A stretch of 64,000 nucleotides of DNA, from NCBI RefSeq assembly GCF_002080455.1, contig NZ_CP020555.1:5678501-5742500 (forward strand), given 5' to 3'. The position numbers were made by a program, and so were the translations under genes. Source of the DNA: Streptomyces sp. Sge12. GTDB taxonomy: Bacteria > Actinomycetota > Actinomycetes > Streptomycetales > Streptomycetaceae. The notes under the pieces are model-generated. The model worked only from the letters and a program-made list of their open reading frames with translations, had not been told where the DNA came from and did no database searches. Shown here in pieces: positions 60,340-64,000 of this stretch (position 1 is the stretch's first letter; each line of letters opens with the position of its first letter).

Positions 60340-61787
60340 CGGCTCACGAGGTGCCGCGGACCCTGATGGTCGAAGGGTTCCGTACCCGGCGGAGCTTCGG
60401 CTTCGGCGGGCTCTCCAAGGGCGCCACGATCGTCGGGGCGATGGTGCTGCTTGCGGACGGGGTGATCGGCACCCAGGCGCCGATCACCCTGTTGGTCACC
60501 CTGCCGCTGACCCTGGCGGGGTTCGGGCTTGCAGCCGCCCGCCGCCACGGCATGTCCGCGCTCTCCTACTACTGGGCGAAGGCGTCGTGGCGGCGGGCCA
60601 CCCGGATCGAGGCCACGTCCTACCGGCGGCTGCTGCTGCCGCACCCGTACGCGCTGGACCTGCCCGGGGTGGGCGCATCGTCCACCCTCATCAAGGCGCA
60701 CGACCCGACCTCGGGCAAGTCGGTCGGCGTCGTCCACGACCGGGTGACAGGGCGGATGACGATCAGCACCCTGCTCGCCCCGGGCGGCAGCCTGATGGCG
60801 CCCACCAGCTCGGTGCAGAGCAGCCTGCGCACCTGGGGATCGGTGCTGGACGCCATGAGCACGGACGAACTGATCAGGGGCGCGTCCGTGACGATCCAGA
60901 TCACCCCCGGGGCGGGGGACGCACTCGGTGACGACGTGGCATCCCGTCAGGACCCGGACGCGCCGGAGCTGGCCAAGGCCATCATCAGCGAGCTGGTGCG
61001 CACGACCCCGCGGGCCACTGCCTCGGTGGCGTCGTGGATGTCGGTCACGGTGGACCCCAACGCTGCCGCGAACCCGCCCACGGACCTCGCCGAGCAGGTC
61101 GGGGAGGCATTGAAGACCGTCGACTCGCTGGACCTGTCCGGTACGGGCACCGACATCGAGCGGCGCGCCACCGACGTGGACCTGCGCCGCCTGGTGCGCA
61201 GTGCGTACGACCCGGCCGTCTTCAACGCCCGCGACAGCGATTTCTCCGACCTCAGCTGGTCGGAGTGCGGGCCGCAGGCCGCCGACGACGGATGGGAGGA
61301 ATACGCCCACGACGGCGGTGTGTCCCTGTCGTACGTGCTGCGTGAGATGCCCCGCCGGCCGATCGCGTACAGCGTGCTCCTGCCGCTGCTGGCGCCCGGC
61401 AAGTTCCAGCGCAGGATCACCCTCGCCTACCGGGTGCTCGACCCCTACGAGGGCGAGGCGGTGCTGGAGCGGGAGATCAGCCACGCCCACCAGCGGGCGC
61501 AGGCGACCGCCGAGGTCAAGGGCCGCGCGAAGTGGTCCCAGCGGGCCGACACCCAGCGCGCGGAACAGGCCGCGGCCCAGATGGCCGGCGGCTCCCAGGT
61601 CGCGGACTGGACGCTCATGGTGACCGTCACCGCCCGCACCGCCACCGACCTGCCCGCCGCGCGCCAGGAACTCGACCGCGCGGTGAAGGCCATGCGCGGC
61701 ATCCGCATGCGCCCGGCCTACGGAGCTCAGGCTGCGGTGTTCGCGGCCGGGCTGCCGATCGGCTACAACCCGCTCGTTAAGGACTGA
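60336..61787 (+). CDS. SCO6880-family type IV secretion protein
   Basis: The 483-aa protein matches what I recall of the SCO6880 family, found with actinobacterial VirB4-type ATPases. Two membrane helices (about 28-65) follow a short basic end. A PrgI/VirB3-like segment (RHGMSALSYYWAKASWRRAT) and a long soluble domain come next. The soluble part resembles the N-terminal half of VirB4, and the next gene supplies the ATPase half, so the pair may be a split VirB4. The GTG overlaps the upstream stop by 4 nt. Confidence 0.8.
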   Translation: MTAHEVPRTLMVEGFRTRRSFGFGGLSKGATIVGAMVLLADGVIGTQAPITLLVTLPLTLAGFGLAAARRHGMSALSYYWAKASWRRATRIEATSYRRLLLPHPYALDLPGVGASSTLIKAHDPTSGKSVGVVHDRVTGRMTISTLLAPGGSLMAPTSSVQSSLRTWGSVLDAMSTDELIRGASVTIQITPGAGDALGDDVASRQDPDAPELAKAIISELVRTTPRATASVASWMSVTVDPNAAANPPTDLAEQVGEALKTVDSLDLSGTGTDIERRATDVDLRRLVRSAYDPAVFNARDSDFSDLSWSECGPQAADDGWEEYAHDGGVSLSYVLREMPRRPIAYSVLLPLLAPGKFQRRITLAYRVLDPYEGEAVLEREISHAHQRAQATAEVKGRAKWSQRADTQRAEQAAAQMAGGSQVADWTLMVTVTARTATDLPAARQELDRAVKAMRGIRMRPAYGAQAAVFAAGLPIGYNPLVKD

Positions 61788-63397
61788 TGATCATGGCGCG
61801 CACGCCGAAGCCGCCGTCGGTGACCACGCCCAAACGCGTGACCCGTACGGTGGAGCAGGCCCCGAGCCGCGAGGAGCGCCGGGCCGAGAAGAAGCTGCGG
61901 GACCGGTTCGCCCCCCGGCTCGGCTGGGGCGGCCGGTTCGGCGGGAGGGTACCCGTCGAGGACACCGGTACCGTCTACACCGGCCCCACCACCCAGGCCA
62001 GCGGGGTCTATCCGTTCCTGCTGGGCTCGGGCCTGCCGCCGCGCGGCGTCCCGGTCGGCCGGGACGTCCTGACCGGCGAGCTCGTGTGCATAGACCCGTC
62101 CGGCTGGACCGGAAAGCTGACGACCAACCCTGGCGTGTGGGTGATGAGTCAGCCCGGCGCCGGAAAGTCCGCGCTGGTCAAGCGCGTGTGCCTCGTCTAC
62201 TCGTCGTACGGCCACATGGTGTGTGTCCCCGGGGACGTCAAAGGCGAGTACAGCACCCTGATCTCCGAGCTGGGCGGCTCCGTCGTGCGGATCGGAGACG
62301 GCATCGGCCGCATCAACCCCCTGGACTCCGGCCCGCTCAAGGGCCGCGTCCACACCCTGCCCGTCGAACGCCGGCAGGCACTGCTCGACGTCCTCAACGG
62401 CCGGAGGTTGGAGACCCTGGTCGCCCTGCTGTCCACCAAGGTCGGACTGGGGCGACCGGCGGACGAGATCGAGCGCAGCGCACTCGACACCGCCGTGCAG
62501 ATAGCCTCCGCCGCCCACGAGTCGGGCACCGACCCGGTCGTCGCGGACGTCGTCCAGGTCCTGCGCCACGGGCCGGAGGAACTGCGGGCGAAGCTGTCCG
62601 CGGACGGCGAGCGCTACCGGGACCTGACCCGCTCGGTGATCGCCGGACTCGACAACCTCATCGGCGGCCCGCTGCGCGGCCTGTTCGACGGCCCGACCAC
62701 CACCCCGCTCGACATCAACGCGCCCGCGGTCTCCGTGGACATCTCCGCCCTGCGGGCCCGCGGCAACGAGGTCGTCAGCGCGGGCATGATCGCCACCTGG
62801 GCATACACGTACAGCAGCATCGACAGCGCCCGCTCGATCGGCCTGATGGACCGCAAGCTCGTACTCCCCATGGACGAGATGTGGCGCGCGCTGCGCTCGG
62901 GTCCGGGCCTGGTCGACGCCATGGACGCGATCAGCCGCCTCAACCGCGTCACCGACGACGTGACGATCTACGTGACGCACTCCCTGCTCGACGTCGAGGC
63001 GCTGCCGACGGAGATGGACCGGGCGAAGGCGCGCGGCCTGATGGACCGCTGCGACACCTGGGTGATCGGCGCTTCCTCGGAGGAGGAGCTGCAGCGCGTC
63101 ACCGGCAAGCGGTCCCTGACGGAGCAGGAGCGGATGATGATCGGTTCGTGGTCGTCGGCGACCTCCACCGGCCTGGACATCGACCCCAGCTACAGCGACG
63201 ACGAGGGTGCCGGGGACAGCAGCCGCCAGGTGGAGGAAGAAGGAGCCCGCCACCCGGGCCGCGGAAAATACATGATCAAGGTCGGGGCGAGGCCCGGGAT
63301 CGCCTGCGCGCTCGAGCTGACCGTGACAGAGCAGCGCCTTTATCGCACGGACACCAACCAGCGACGGACGACGACGTCGGGGAGCGGCAGCCGATGA
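61787..63397 (+). CDS. VirB4-like conjugation ATPase
   Basis: The 536-aa protein has Walker A as SQPGAGKSALVK (about 123-134) and Walker B as LVLPMDEMWRAL, plus a C-terminal AAA core with TIYVTHSLLD and the DRCDTWVIGASSEEEL region. VirB4 ATPases power assembly and substrate passage of type IV secretion systems. The N-terminal 40 residues are basic. The ATG at 61787 overlaps the upstream stop by 1 nt, and an ATG at 61793 is an alternative. The following gene begins inside its stop codon. Confidence 0.87.
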   Translation: MIMARTPKPPSVTTPKRVTRTVEQAPSREERRAEKKLRDRFAPRLGWGGRFGGRVPVEDTGTVYTGPTTQASGVYPFLLGSGLPPRGVPVGRDVLTGELVCIDPSGWTGKLTTNPGVWVMSQPGAGKSALVKRVCLVYSSYGHMVCVPGDVKGEYSTLISELGGSVVRIGDGIGRINPLDSGPLKGRVHTLPVERRQALLDVLNGRRLETLVALLSTKVGLGRPADEIERSALDTAVQIASAAHESGTDPVVADVVQVLRHGPEELRAKLSADGERYRDLTRSVIAGLDNLIGGPLRGLFDGPTTTPLDINAPAVSVDISALRARGNEVVSAGMIATWAYTYSSIDSARSIGLMDRKLVLPMDEMWRALRSGPGLVDAMDAISRLNRVTDDVTIYVTHSLLDVEALPTEMDRAKARGLMDRCDTWVIGASSEEELQRVTGKRSLTEQERMMIGSWSSATSTGLDIDPSYSDDEGAGDSSRQVEEEGARHPGRGKYMIKVGARPGIACALELTVTEQRLYRTDTNQRRTTTSGSGSR

Positions 63398-64000
63398 TGA
63401 CCGAGAACGACCGCGCATGGGCCGCCGGCGGCATCTTCCTCGGGGGCGCGGTGACCCTGTCGGTCGCGACCTGGGCGGGGGCGGCGGCCGGCGCGCTGCT
63501 GACCGGGGAGGACGTAGCCTCCTTCCCGCTCTCCCTGGTGGCCGCCTGGCAGATGGCCTCCGACTGGTCTGGGGCCTGGCCGCACTCGCAGACCGCCTCC
63601 GCCGTCGGCGCCGCCCTGTTCGACGTCGCCGTCGTCGCCCTGGTCGTGTGGGCACTGCGGGTGACCTTCCGCTGGTTCCGCAACCCGGCCGGCCTGGCCA
63701 CCCTGCACCAGGTCCGCGAGCTCACACCCAAGCACGCGGCCCGCACCGCGACCCGCCTGCGGATCTCCCTGAGGAACACCAAGCCGAAGGACCTCCCGGC
63801 CCGCGACCGGGGAGTACTCCTCGGCGACCACCTGCCGTCCGGGGTGGAACTGCGCGGCTCGGACGAGGACACGTACGTGGCCATCATGGCGCCGCGCGCC
63901 GGCAAGTCCACGTCGCTTGCCATCCCGGTGGCCGAGGAAGCGCCCGGCGCCCTGCTGATGACGTCCAACAAGGCGGACGTCTACGCCGCGACGCTGCTCT
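63394..64000 (+). CDS. VirD4/TraG-like coupling protein (5' part)
   Basis: About 202 codons are present before the window ends. The N-terminal part has two membrane helices (about 11-37 and 72-92), a soluble linker, and then Walker A as MAPRAGKSTSLAIP (residues 165-178). SNKADVYAATL follows, as in TraG/VirD4 coupling proteins, which bring the relaxase-DNA complex to the channel. The ATG at 63394 overlaps the VirB4-like stop by 4 nt. The relaxase and the rest of the element should lie to the right. Confidence 0.85.
   Translation, partial: MMTENDRAWAAGGIFLGGAVTLSVATWAGAAAGALLTGEDVASFPLSLVAAWQMASDWSGAWPHSQTASAVGAALFDVAVVALVVWALRVTFRWFRNPAGLATLHQVRELTPKHAARTATRLRISLRNTKPKDLPARDRGVLLGDHLPSGVELRGSDEDTYVAIMAPRAGKSTSLAIPVAEEAPGALLMTSNKADVYAATLL

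Overview
The window reads as Streptomyces chromosome. It is very GC-rich, uses many GTG starts, and carries an actinobacterial division and cell-wall (dcw) cluster in the order rsmH-ftsL-ftsI-murE-murF-mraY-murD-ftsW-murG-ftsQ-ftsZ-pgeF-ylmE-sepF-ylmG-divIVA. As is usual for this genus, murC and ftsA are not in the cluster, and no mraZ is visible ahead of rsmH. From memory, gene content and order up to about 53.4 kb resemble the region around ftsZ in Streptomyces coelicolor; no search was run.

Layout. 0-5.2 kb: tail of a class II DAHP synthase, a strong terminator, an iron box with bfd facing bfr, a molybdopterin oxidoreductase, a His-rich DUF4396 membrane protein behind a CsoR-type palindrome, endonuclease IV, and a four-PASTA Ser/Thr kinase. 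5.2-12.2 kb: thiO-thiS-thiG behind a TPP riboswitch, an FAD reductase, an Rv2175c-type regulator, thiE, metF, and a Tyr/Gln-rich membrane protein. 12.2-20.1 kb: a CrtI-like oxidoreductase, DUF4126, DUF3040, a methyltransferase, a HEPN protein, and an operon of a degenerate ABC ATPase, a YhgE/Pip membrane protein and a TetR regulator with a 28-bp perfect palindrome in front. 20.5-26 kb: a MoxR-DUF58-transglutaminase operon and a beta-carbonic anhydrase. 26.4-44.7 kb: the dcw cluster, mostly translationally coupled and closed by a strong terminator after divIVA. 44.9-53.4 kb: ileS (type 2, GXHH motif) under a T-box leader, a DksA/TraR-like protein with a histone-like tail, lspA, rluD, a GNAT enzyme and a CPA1 Na+/H+ antiporter.

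From about 53.4 kb the character changes. About 1 kb of insertion-sequence debris (IS481-like and IS5-like remnants) leads into genes of a mobile element that runs off the right edge. These are a 379-aa protein with three spaced WP repeats, a bifunctional transglycosylase/NlpC-P60 hydrolase, and a tightly coupled operon. The operon encodes a 167-aa unknown, a pilin-like protein, a VirB8/TcpC-like protein, a VirB6-like polytopic protein, an SCO6880-family protein, a VirB4-like ATPase and the start of a VirD4/TraG-like coupling protein. Together they look like a single-stranded-DNA type IV secretion system. Most Streptomyces elements instead use the FtsK-like TraB pump. No integrase, relaxase, attachment site or tRNA is visible in the window, so the element's type and ends cannot be settled.

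No rRNA, tRNA or CRISPR array was recognised. All assignments come from reading the sequence and recalled family knowledge. Membrane segments and domain borders are estimates by eye.
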